From positions 1 to 63,344 of the forward strand of contig DXCX01000075.1 of NCBI GenBank assembly GCA_019115785.1: a DNA stretch of 63,344 nucleotides, given 5' to 3'. The translations under genes and the position numbers were made by a program. The stretch's first letter is position 1. Each line of letters opens with the position of its first letter. Of the stretch, positions 56,877 to 63,344 are shown one piece after another. The notes beneath the pieces were generated by a model that saw only the letters and a list, made by a program, of their open reading frames with translations, searched no databases and was not told where the DNA came from. This DNA comes from Candidatus Intestinimonas merdavium (GTDB taxonomy: Bacteria > Bacillota > Clostridia > Oscillospirales > Oscillospiraceae).

Positions 56877-58244
56877 TCAGATGACGGTCTTGGTTTTCCA
56901 GCGGCCGCTGAGGAAGCTGATGAGGAAGACGACGGAGCGGACGATCCAGTCGATGAACATGGCCACCCACACGCCCAGCAGGCCGATCTGGGGCACCAGC
57001 AGGTAGGAGAAGCCGATGCGGAAGATCCACATGGAGCACATGGAGACGATCATGGTAAACCGGGCGTCGCCGGAGGCCCGGAGGGCGTTGGGCAGGGAGA
57101 AGGACATGGGCCAGAAGAGAAGGTCAAAGACGGAGCACCACCGGAGGACCTGGATGGCCATGGCGGCGGCGGCGGGGGTGAGGCCGAAGAGCCCCACCAC
57201 GGGGGCGGCAAAGAAGAAGAGCAGCACACTGAGGGTGCCCATGGAGAGATAGACGATGGCCATGAGCTTTCGGGTGTAGCCCACGGCCTGCTTTGCGTCG
57301 CCGGCGCCCATGCACTGGCCCACCACGGTAATGAGGGAGAGGGAGATGGCGTTGCCGGGCACGTTGACCACGCCGGCCACCGAGTTGGCGATGGCGTTGG
57401 CGGCGGTGGCGGAGGTGCCCAGGGGGGTGACCAGCCCCAGCACCAGCAGCTTGCCGATCTGGAACATGCCGTTTTCCAGGCCGTTGGGGATGCCGATGCG
57501 GAGGATCTTCTTCACCAGCTGTCCCCGGAACTCAAAGCGCAGCAGGTGCTCAATGTGGATGCGGTGGCCGCTCTGGCAGATGAGCCAGGTCATGAGCACA
57601 GCCCCGGCCAGCCGGGAGAAGAGGGTGCCGAAGCCGGCCCCCGCCACGCCGATGCCGGCGCCGTAGATGAGAATGGCGTTGAGGCCGATGTTGACGATGT
57701 TCATGAGGAGGGAGGCCAGCATGGAGACCTTGCTGTTGCCCATGGCCCGGAAGAGGGCGGCGCCGGCGTTGTAGATGGCCAGCAGAGGGTAGGAGATGGC
57801 GGTGAGGAGGAAGTAGGTCATGGCGGCCTCCATCACGTCGGCGTCCAGCGCCCCGAAGACCAGCCGGAGGATCGGCTCACGGAAGAGGAGGCAGACGGCC
57901 ATGGTGGCCGCCGCCAGGGCGCCAATGGCGTAAAAGAGCTGCTTGGCGGCGGCGCAGGCGTTGGGCTCGTCCCGGGAACCCAGGTACTGGGCGGCCACCA
58001 CCGCGCCGCCGGTGGCCAGGGCGGAAAAGACGTTGATGAGCAGGGTGCTGATGTTGTCCACCAGGGAGACGCCGGAGACGGCGTGCTCCCCCACCGAGGT
58101 CACCATGATGGTGTCGGCCATGCCGATGGTCATGGCCAAAAACTGCTCCACCACCAGCGGAATGATGAGCCGCCGCAGGGCGTCGGCGGAGAAAAGAGGG
58201 GCCTTTTCCGGGTCCCGGGGCATGGTCTGTGCTTGCGCCTCCAT
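56877..58244 (-). CDS. MATE-family multidrug/sodium antiporter
   Basis: A 455-residue membrane protein with twelve hydrophobic segments in two similar halves, the MATE arrangement. LIIPLVVEQFLAMTIGMADT near the N-terminus, ATGGAVVAAQYLGSRD after the second segment, and ALFRAMGNSKVSMLASLLMN are typical of the DinF/NorM group. The substrate is unknown. The start is the ATG of MEAQAQ at 58242-58244, 8 bases after GGGGAGG; the frame is open 24 codons upstream with no site. A sigma-A promoter candidate lies 45-72 bases upstream. No regulator gene is adjacent. Confidence 0.92.
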   Translation of the reverse strand: MEAQAQTMPRDPEKAPLFSADALRRLIIPLVVEQFLAMTIGMADTIMVTSVGEHAVSGVSLVDNISTLLINVFSALATGGAVVAAQYLGSRDEPNACAAAKQLFYAIGALAAATMAVCLLFREPILRLVFGALDADVMEAAMTYFLLTAISYPLLAIYNAGAALFRAMGNSKVSMLASLLMNIVNIGLNAILIYGAGIGVAGAGFGTLFSRLAGAVLMTWLICQSGHRIHIEHLLRFEFRGQLVKKILRIGIPNGLENGMFQIGKLLVLGLVTPLGTSATAANAIANSVAGVVNVPGNAISLSLITVVGQCMGAGDAKQAVGYTRKLMAIVYLSMGTLSVLLFFFAAPVVGLFGLTPAAAAMAIQVLRWCSVFDLLFWPMSFSLPNALRASGDARFTMIVSMCSMWIFRIGFSYLLVPQIGLLGVWVAMFIDWIVRSVVFLISFLSGRWKTKTVI

Positions 58245-58288
58245 AGGCTTGCCTCCCCAAATACGGATGGTTATAGGAACAAAACTAC

Positions 58289-58316
58289 ATTTTACCACAG
58301 GTATACAGAAATACAA
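58289..58316 (-). promoter_or_regulatory. Candidate sigma-A promoter for the MATE gene
   Basis: On the minus strand TTGTAT (58311-58316), 16 bases, then TAAAAT (58289-58294), in a short AT-rich spacer between the amidohydrolase terminator and the MATE gene. Four of six and five of six consensus bases agree. Confidence 0.5.
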
Positions 58317-58330
58317 CGAGGATTTTACAC

Positions 58331-58377
58331 AAAAAAATCCGGCGGGACCGGCTCCACACTGGAGCCGGCCCGCCGGA
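58331..58377 (-). terminator. Terminator of the amidohydrolase gene
   Basis: An 18-bp GC-rich stem (58338-58356 with 58360-58377, one bulged base) is followed on the minus strand by a run of seven T (58331-58337). It starts 8 bases after the amidohydrolase stop. Confidence 0.93.
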
Positions 58378-58384
58378 GACGTGC

Positions 58385-59737
58385 TCAGCGGTTGAGATAG
58401 CGCCGGACCACGGCGTTGGCGGCGCGGACGGTCTCGGCCTCGTCGATGGTGGTCAGCTCGCCGTTTTGCACCACGGGGACGCCGTTGACGATGGTATAGT
58501 CCACGTTGCCCTTGAGCCCCACAGTGCCCAGGACGGACATGGGGTCGAACTGGGTGCCCACCAGACTCAGCCGGTCCAGGTCGATGAGGAAGCAGTCGGC
58601 GGCCTTGCCGGGGGCCAGGCAGCCGATGTCGTCCCGGCCCAGGAGCCGGGCGGAGCCCCGGGTGGCCAGCTTGAGCACCTCATAGCCGGTGGGGGCGGCG
58701 GCGCTGGCCTGGAGCCGGTGGAGGAGGTAGCACACCCGCAGCTCCTCCAGCAGGTCACACCCGTCGTTGGAGGCGGCGCCGTCCACGGCCAGCCCCACGG
58801 GCACCCCCAGCCGGAGCATCTCGGGCACCCGGCACACCCCGGAGGCGAGCTTCATATTGGAGATGGGACAGTGGGCCACGCCGGTGCCGGTCTGGGCCAG
58901 AAGGCGCAGCTCATCGTCGTTGAAGTGGATGCCGTGGGCATACCACACATCGGGTCCCACCCAGCCCATGGATTCCATGTACCGGAGGGGGCGCATGCCG
59001 AATTTCTCCAGGGTGAACTGCTCCTCGTCCCGGGTCTCAGCCACGTGGGTGTGGAGCCGCACCCCCAGGCGCCGGGCCAGACGGGCGGTCTCCCGCATGA
59101 GGTCGCCGGAGACGGAGAAGGGGGAGCAGGGGGCCAGGGCCACCTGGTGCATGGAGCAGGGGGAGGGGTCGTGCCACACCCGGACCAGGCGCTCCGAGTC
59201 GGTCAGGATCTCGTCGATGGTCTGGACCACCGAGTCGGGGGGGAGGCCGCCGTCCTTTTGGGAGAGGTCCATGGAGCCCCGGGAGGCCATGAACCGGATG
59301 CCCACCTGGCCGGCCGCCCGGAACTGGGCGGCGATGAGGTCGCCGGCGCCCCGGGGGAAGACGTAGTGGTGGTCGAAGCAGGTGGTGCAGCCGGTCTTGA
59401 GGAGCTCCCCAAACCCAGTGAGGGAGGACCAGGTCACCACCTCCTCGTCCAGCCTCTTCCACACCTCATAGAGGGTGACCAGCCAGGGGAAGAGCTCCAT
59501 TTTCTGGACCTCGGGCAGGTTCCGGGAGAAGAGCTGGTAGAGGTGGTGGTGGGTGTTGATGAGGCCGGGGTAGACCGCCATGGAGGCGGCGTCGATGACG
59601 GAATCGGCCTGGTGGAAGTCGGGGCCGATGGAGCGGATCACCCCGTCCCGGATGAACAGGTTGACCCGCTCATAGAGGGTGTCGTTGTCGTCGCAGGAGA
59701 TGACGTATCGGGCGTTTTTAATGAGCAGGGTGGACAT
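58385..59737 (-). CDS. Amidohydrolase, 8-oxoguanine deaminase / TrzA-like family
   Basis: A 450-residue metal-dependent deaminase with a TIM-barrel. Metal ligands are visible in GLINTHHHLYQ, the His of RLHTHVAETRDEEQ, the WYAHGIHF histidine and the LAVDGAASNDG aspartate. FDHHYVFPRGAGDLIAAQFR and SRGSMDLSQKDGGLPPD match 8-oxoguanine deaminase and hydroxyatrazine hydrolase relatives, which deaminate or hydrolyse N-heterocycles. Purine salvage or clean-up is the likely role; the substrate cannot be told from sequence alone. AAAGGAGG precedes the ATG. The only promoter hint is TATACT at 59787-59792 (minus) without a good -35. Confidence 0.88.
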   Translation of the reverse strand: MSTLLIKNARYVISCDDNDTLYERVNLFIRDGVIRSIGPDFHQADSVIDAASMAVYPGLINTHHHLYQLFSRNLPEVQKMELFPWLVTLYEVWKRLDEEVVTWSSLTGFGELLKTGCTTCFDHHYVFPRGAGDLIAAQFRAAGQVGIRFMASRGSMDLSQKDGGLPPDSVVQTIDEILTDSERLVRVWHDPSPCSMHQVALAPCSPFSVSGDLMRETARLARRLGVRLHTHVAETRDEEQFTLEKFGMRPLRYMESMGWVGPDVWYAHGIHFNDDELRLLAQTGTGVAHCPISNMKLASGVCRVPEMLRLGVPVGLAVDGAASNDGCDLLEELRVCYLLHRLQASAAAPTGYEVLKLATRGSARLLGRDDIGCLAPGKAADCFLIDLDRLSLVGTQFDPMSVLGTVGLKGNVDYTIVNGVPVVQNGELTTIDEAETVRAANAVVRRYLNR

Positions 59738-59815
59738 AGTAAACCTCCTTTGCGCACAGCCGCAGGCGGCACCGCCGTGTGGCTCCAGTATACCACAGGA
59801 GGGGGGAAAAGCATA

Positions 59816-59850
59816 GAAAAAAGGCGCCGGACGGTCGCAGTCCGGCGCCT
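59816..59850 (-). terminator. Terminator of the third SLH gene
   Basis: A perfect 11-bp stem (AGGCGCCGGAC, 59822-59832, with 59840-59850) is followed on the minus strand by TTTTTT. It lies 14 bases after the SLH stop. Confidence 0.93.
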
Positions 59851-59863
59851 GGAAAGGGAGCGC

Positions 59864-61582
59864 TTATTCCTCGGAGATGGTGTAGCCGCTCAGGTCGATG
59901 CGGAAGGTGCAGGTGGCCACCACGCTGTCCGTCTCCCCGTCGCTCTTCAGGAAGGAGAGGGTGTAGTCGTAGATGCCGCCGTCGGTCATCTGGTAGAGGC
60001 CGTCGGCCTCCTGGGCGAAGACGGCGCCACACTTGAAGAAGTAGTGGTCCTCGCTCTTGGTCCACCAGCCGGAGCCCTCCTCGGCGCCGGTCTGGCTGGA
60101 GATGGACCAGGTGGTGGGGTCGCCGCCGTTGATGGCGCGGGAGATCTTGTCAAACTGGAGGGTGCCCTCCGTCAGGGCCTGGGGCACGGCAAAGTACACG
60201 GTGTACTCGCCGCCGCCTCCCATGGCGGCCACCTGGGCCTGGGTCAGGGTGCCGCTGCCGCCGTTCTGGACCAGGGCGGTGCTCTCGTCAAAGGAAAGGC
60301 CGGTCTCAGTGGAGGTCACCCCGTCGGGCAGCTCATGGGTGGAGACCACCACGCCGGAGAGGACCACGGGCTCCTGGGCATCCTCCTCCATGCCCTCGCC
60401 GTCGGTATCCTCGTCCTCCGAGTCCTCGCCGCCGGGGGTCTGGTCCTCACCGCCGGGGACCTGGTCGCTGTCGTCCACCACCGGGTTGCCTTCGCTGTCG
60501 GTGGGGGCGTCCACGCCCTCGGCCACCTCAATGGCGCCGGGCTTGGCCCCGTCCAGCACCACGCCGCCGGCTTGGATCTGGGCCTTGTCAATGGCGCCCT
60601 GGTTGTCCACCGCCACGGCGGCCCGGGCGGTGAGGGTGCCGATGGCGGCCTCCTCGCCCACGGCGATGGTGTTCTCATCGCCGTCCACGGTGACCTGGGC
60701 GGCCTGGGCGCCCTTGCCCAGGGTCAGGGAATTTCCGTCCCCGGCGAGGGCCAGCTCCCCCCGGACCTCCGTGCCGGTGAGGGTGAGGTCGGCGCCGCTG
60801 GTCCCCACCAGCAGGTCCCCCTCCAGGGTGGAGCCGGTCACGGTGAGGGTGGCCTCCCCGGCCTTGGGGGTGACCAGCACGCCGCCGGTCACGTTGGCCT
60901 CCTCCACGGTGACGCCGTCGGCGGCCACCAGCAGGATGCCGTCCACATCGCCGGTCACCTGGGCGTTTTTCTGATTGGCATACTCAGCTACGGCGTTGTC
61001 CAGCACCGTCACCACGGAGGCCCGGGTGATGTCGGCGCTCAGGGCCAGGGTGTGGTTGCCCACCCCCTGGATGATGCCGGCCTTGGCCATGGCGTCGATG
61101 TAGCCGGCGGACCACGCCGCGGCGGAGTCGCCGTCCACAAAGCCGCTCAGGTCGGGGACCTGGGAGGGACGGATGCCCAGAGCGCGGGCAAAGAGGACGG
61201 TGGCCCGCTCCCGGCTCATAAGCTCGGTGGCGTTGCAGTTGACGCCGTCCCCCTCCAGGATGCCGGCGGCGGTGAGCTGAAGGATGTAGGGGGCGTACCA
61301 CTCGTCGCCCTTCAGGTCGGCGTAGCGGTTCTCGGCCTGCTCGGTGTAGCCCATGGTGCGGCTGAGGAGGGCGGCGAACTCGCTCACCATCATGGCGTCA
61401 TCGGGACGCATGCCCCGGTCGTCCCCCTCCACGATGCCGTAGCCGTGCCAGCGCTGGAAGGCGGACTGGCTCCAGTGGCCGTTGAGCTCGGGGAGGCTGT
61501 CGGCCTTGGCGGCGCCGGCCTGGGGGGCGGTGAGGGAGGCGGTCAGGGTCAGGGCCAGAAGGGCCGCGGGGATCTTTCGCAT
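59864..61582 (-). CDS. SLH-domain surface protein with beta-helix segment
   Basis: A 572-residue secreted protein. The signal peptide ends near residue 24 (LTAPQAGA). Three SLH-type domains follow (about 35-205), with HWSQSAFQRWHGYGIVEGDD, YADLKGDEWYAPYILQLTAA and FVDGDSAAAWSAGYIDAMAK. A regular Gly/Val/Thr-rich segment (about 208-350) looks like a right-handed beta-helix, similar to that after the SLH domains of the protein at 6225. An Asp/Glu-rich linker (about 355-395) leads to a C-terminal beta-rich domain (about 400-572) that I cannot name. ATG 61582 has AAAGGAG before it. A hairpin terminator lies between this gene and the nearest promoter candidate. Confidence 0.88.
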   Translation of the reverse strand: MRKIPAALLALTLTASLTAPQAGAAKADSLPELNGHWSQSAFQRWHGYGIVEGDDRGMRPDDAMMVSEFAALLSRTMGYTEQAENRYADLKGDEWYAPYILQLTAAGILEGDGVNCNATELMSRERATVLFARALGIRPSQVPDLSGFVDGDSAAAWSAGYIDAMAKAGIIQGVGNHTLALSADITRASVVTVLDNAVAEYANQKNAQVTGDVDGILLVAADGVTVEEANVTGGVLVTPKAGEATLTVTGSTLEGDLLVGTSGADLTLTGTEVRGELALAGDGNSLTLGKGAQAAQVTVDGDENTIAVGEEAAIGTLTARAAVAVDNQGAIDKAQIQAGGVVLDGAKPGAIEVAEGVDAPTDSEGNPVVDDSDQVPGGEDQTPGGEDSEDEDTDGEGMEEDAQEPVVLSGVVVSTHELPDGVTSTETGLSFDESTALVQNGGSGTLTQAQVAAMGGGGEYTVYFAVPQALTEGTLQFDKISRAINGGDPTTWSISSQTGAEEGSGWWTKSEDHYFFKCGAVFAQEADGLYQMTDGGIYDYTLSFLKSDGETDSVVATCTFRIDLSGYTISEE

Positions 61583-61609
61583 GGTGATGCTCCTTTGTGT
61601 GTTTGAATC

Positions 61610-61644
61610 AAAAAAAGCGGGGGCTCCGCCGTGGGAGCCCCCGC
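61610..61644 (-). terminator. Intrinsic terminator upstream of the third SLH gene
   Basis: A perfect 11-bp stem (GCGGGGGCTCC, 61617-61627, with 61634-61644) is followed on the minus strand by a run of seven T. It ends the copper ATPase transcript. A promoter candidate lies upstream of it, so it might also act as an attenuator for the SLH gene. Confidence 0.92.
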
Positions 61645-61690
61645 CCGGCGACAGCGCCGGGCCCGGTGGCCGGGCGCTGGCTGTGCCGAT

Positions 61691-61719
61691 AAGGATACTA
61701 GAACGCTATCATTTTTTCA
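61691..61719 (-). promoter_or_regulatory. Candidate sigma-A promoter upstream of the terminator and third SLH gene
   Basis: On the minus strand TTGAAA (61714-61719), 17 bases, then TATCCT (61691-61696). It lies after the copper ATPase stop and before the terminator at 61610-61644. If real, RNA started here must pass that terminator to reach the SLH gene. Confidence 0.35.
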
Positions 61720-61750
61720 AGTTTGAACTTCTGGAAATGGAGGAAAGGGA

Positions 61751-61951
61751 TTACTCGATGGAGACCACCTGGTAACCGGCCTCCTCCACGGCCTTTTTCA
61801 GCGCCTCGTCAGTGGCGGGGCCGCTGACGGTGGCGCACTTGCCCTCCAGGTCCACGGTGGCGGACTCGCCGGGCAGGCCGGTGAGGGCCTTGGTGACGTG
61901 GGCCACGCAGTGCTGGCACATCATGCCTTCGATCATGATTTTCTTTTCCAT
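61751..61951 (-). CDS. Possible separate CopZ-like copper chaperone from an internal start
   Basis: Inside the ATPase frame an ATG (61949-61951) begins a complete 66-residue HMA domain: MEKKIMIEGMMCQHCVAHVT onward, CopZ length. AAAGGAG (61960-61966) lies 8 bases before it, ideal spacing, though it falls within coding sequence. Translation from here would give a free chaperone that hands Cu(I) to the exporter. Whether the internal start, the fusion, or both are used is unknown. In many Firmicutes copA and copZ are separate neighbours; here only a missing stop codon distinguishes the arrangement. Confidence 0.55.
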   Translation of the reverse strand: MEKKIMIEGMMCQHCVAHVTKALTGLPGESATVDLEGKCATVSGPATDEALKKAVEEAGYQVVSIE

Positions 61952-63344
61952 ATGAGACACTCCTTTTTCATTTTTGGGTGAGGATTTCGCTGCTTCAGGT
62001 TGCGCGGGAGCGGGGGCCGCCGGGATGGCCGGGGCGGTGTGCCTGGGCTTGAAGAGCTTGAGACGCAGGGCGTTGGTGACCACGCTCACCGAGCTCAGGC
62101 TCATGGCGGCGGCGCCGAACATGGGGGAGAGCTGCCAGCCCAGGATGGGGAAGAAGACGCCGGCGGCCAGGGGGATGCCGATGGAGTTGTAGCAGAAGGC
62201 CCAGAAGAGGTTCTCCTTCACATTGCGGATGGTGGCCTTGGAGAGCTCCACGGCGGTGACGGCGTCCATGAGGTCGCTCTTCATGAGGACGATGTCGGCC
62301 GACTCGATGGCCACGTCGGTGCCGGCGCCGATGGCCAGCCCCACGTCGGCCCGGGCCAGGGCGGGGGCGTCGTTGATGCCGTCGCCCACCATGGCCACCT
62401 TTTTCCCCTCGGCCTGGAGTCCGGCCACCACCCGCTCCTTGTCCTGGGGCAGGACCTCGGCGATGACGGTGCTCACCCCCAGCTCCCGGCCGATGGCGTC
62501 GGCGGTGCGCTTGTTGTCGCCGGTGAGAAGGACCACGTCGATGCCCAGGTCACGGAAGGCGGCGATGGCGGCGGCGCTGGTGGGCTTCACCGTGTCGGCC
62601 ACGGCGATGACGCCCATCAGTCTGCCGTCCTGGGCGAAGTAGAGGGGGGTCTTGCCGTCTTCGGCCAGGGCGTCGGCGGCGGCCTGGTACCCGCCCAGGG
62701 CCACCCCCTCCTCCTCCATCATGGCCCGGTTGCCCGCCAGGAAGGCGCTCCCCTGGAGGTCGGCCCGGACCCCCTTGCCGTGGACGGCCAGGAAGCCCTC
62801 CGCCGGGACCAGGGGGATGTTCCGCCCCTCCGCCTCGGCCACGATGGCCTCGGCCAGGGGGTGCTCCGAGGGCTTTTCCAGGGAGGCGGCCACGCAGAGC
62901 AGCTCCTCAGCGGTGACGCCGTCAACAGTTTGGATGTCGGTGACCCTGGGCTTGCCCTGGGTGACGGTGCCCGTCTTGTCCAGGACAATGGTCCGGATGG
63001 CGTGGAGGGTCTCCAGGGCCTGGGCGGACTTGATGAGGATGCCGTTTTCCGCCCCCTTGCCGGTGCCCACCATGATGGCCACGGGAGTGGCCAGGCCCAG
63101 GGCGCAGGGGCAGGAGATGACCAGAACGGCCACCCCGGCGGTGAGGGCCCGGGTGATGTCGCCGCCGGTGGCGATGAGCCAGACCACGGCGGTGACGGCG
63201 GCGATGGTCATGACCACCGGGACAAAGACCCCGGCCACCTTGTCGGCCAGCTTGGCGATGGGGGCTTTGGAGGAGGCAGCCTCGTCCACCAGAGCGATCA
63301 TCTGGGCCAGGGTGGTGTCGCCGCCCACCCGGGTGGCCCGGAAG
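61751..63344 (-). CDS. Copper-type P1B ATPase fused in frame to a C-terminal CopZ-like HMA domain (partial, 5' end outside window)
   Basis: The gene enters from the right edge; the visible 530 codons cover the transmembrane and catalytic part. The ion-path motif is SCPCALGLATP, the phosphorylated Asp is in VLDKTGTVTQG, the N-domain has SEHPLAEAIV, and the hinge is MVGDGINDAPALARADVG. This makes it a copper-group exporter. After the last helices (VSVVTNALRLKLFKP) a Pro/Ala linker leads, with no stop codon, to a complete HMA domain of 66 residues with the metal motif GMMCQHC. The join is SSPKNEKGVSHMEKK. Copper specificity is inferred from CPC and the HMA domain. Any N-terminal metal-binding domains lie outside the window. 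Confidence 0.93.
   Translation of the reverse strand, partial: FRATRVGGDTTLAQMIALVDEAASSKAPIAKLADKVAGVFVPVVMTIAAVTAVVWLIATGGDITRALTAGVAVLVISCPCALGLATPVAIMVGTGKGAENGILIKSAQALETLHAIRTIVLDKTGTVTQGKPRVTDIQTVDGVTAEELLCVAASLEKPSEHPLAEAIVAEAEGRNIPLVPAEGFLAVHGKGVRADLQGSAFLAGNRAMMEEEGVALGGYQAAADALAEDGKTPLYFAQDGRLMGVIAVADTVKPTSAAAIAAFRDLGIDVVLLTGDNKRTADAIGRELGVSTVIAEVLPQDKERVVAGLQAEGKKVAMVGDGINDAPALARADVGLAIGAGTDVAIESADIVLMKSDLMDAVTAVELSKATIRNVKENLFWAFCYNSIGIPLAAGVFFPILGWQLSPMFGAAAMSLSSVSVVTNALRLKLFKPRHTAPAIPAAPAPAQPEAAKSSPKNEKGVSHMEKKIMIEGMMCQHCVAHVTKALTGLPGESATVDLEGKCATVSGPATDEALKKAVEEAGYQVVSIE

Noticed and set aside
58466-61606. Plus-strand open frame of about 1046 codons opposite the amidohydrolase and third SLH gene
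   Set aside because: It crosses two real genes and two terminators in antisense and has shadow-type composition.
1-63344. tRNA, rRNA, insertion sequences, phage genes or attachment sites
   Set aside because: None seen on either strand; no transposase, integrase or paired terminal repeats were recognised.

Overview
The window comes from a motile, high-GC member of the Firmicutes, probably a gut-type clostridium of the Oscillospiraceae sort (Oscillibacter / Flavonifractor / Pseudoflavonifractor-like). The reasons are the Bacillus/Clostridium-type flagellar and chemotaxis gene set (FliY, FlbD, CheC, CheD, CheV, FlhO/FlhP-type rod proteins), three S-layer-homology (SLH) proteins, Gram-positive ribosome binding sites and strong GC3 bias. 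The taxonomic guess is an inference. No rRNA, tRNA, CRISPR array, insertion sequence or prophage was seen.

Layout. (1) 1-3675, minus strand: cheA-cheW-cheR-cheB, with cheB cut by the window edge, transcribed away from a sigma-28-like promoter. (2) 3833-6219, plus: a FliK-like protein, a stand-alone FlhB C-terminal-domain protein and a PilZ protein with an intact c-di-GMP motif, packed with overlapping ends. (3) 6225-15045, plus: two large SLH surface proteins following the PilZ gene, closed by a strong terminator. (4) 15046-15490: an AT-rich leader. (5) 15491-41321, plus: 31 consecutive flagellar and chemotaxis genes, flgB to an EAL-HDOD protein. They encode the rod, MS-ring, switch, export gate, hook, stator, sigma-28 and the CheC/CheD/CheV adaptation proteins. 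fliL, flhF and flhG are missing from their usual places. (6) 41412-44480, plus: a 1022-residue PAS-GAF-GGDEF-PAS-GGDEF-EAL protein. (7) 44634-46315, minus: a ParA-type ATPase and a ComFB-domain protein. (8) 46526-49728, plus: fliD, fliS and a FlgN-like chaperone. (9) 49816-54205: a C39-like peptidase (minus), divergent from an orphan FtsE-like ATPase, an FtsA-like protein with extra C-terminal domains and a lipoprotein. (10) 54280-63344, minus: accessory and metabolic genes. These are a truncated M28 peptidase remnant, a sugar O-acetyltransferase, a split LysO lysine exporter, a MATE pump, an 8-oxoguanine-deaminase-like amidohydrolase, a third SLH protein and a copper P-type ATPase fused in frame to a CopZ-like domain.

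How it works together. Regions 1, 2, 5 and 8 build and steer a flagellum, but flagellin, flgK/flgL, flgM, csrA/fliW and chemoreceptors are not here. Four products are tied by family to cyclic di-GMP: PilZ, EAL-HDOD (degenerate), GGDEF/EAL and ComFB. They sit inside or beside the motility genes, which suggests a local motile/sessile switch. The most distinctive points are the ParA-ComFB pair next to the c-di-GMP enzyme in a locus lacking flhF/flhG, a FliY with two tandem FliM-like CheY-binding motifs, the PilZ-to-S-layer gene arrangement, and the copper ATPase-CopZ fusion that keeps an internal ribosome binding site.
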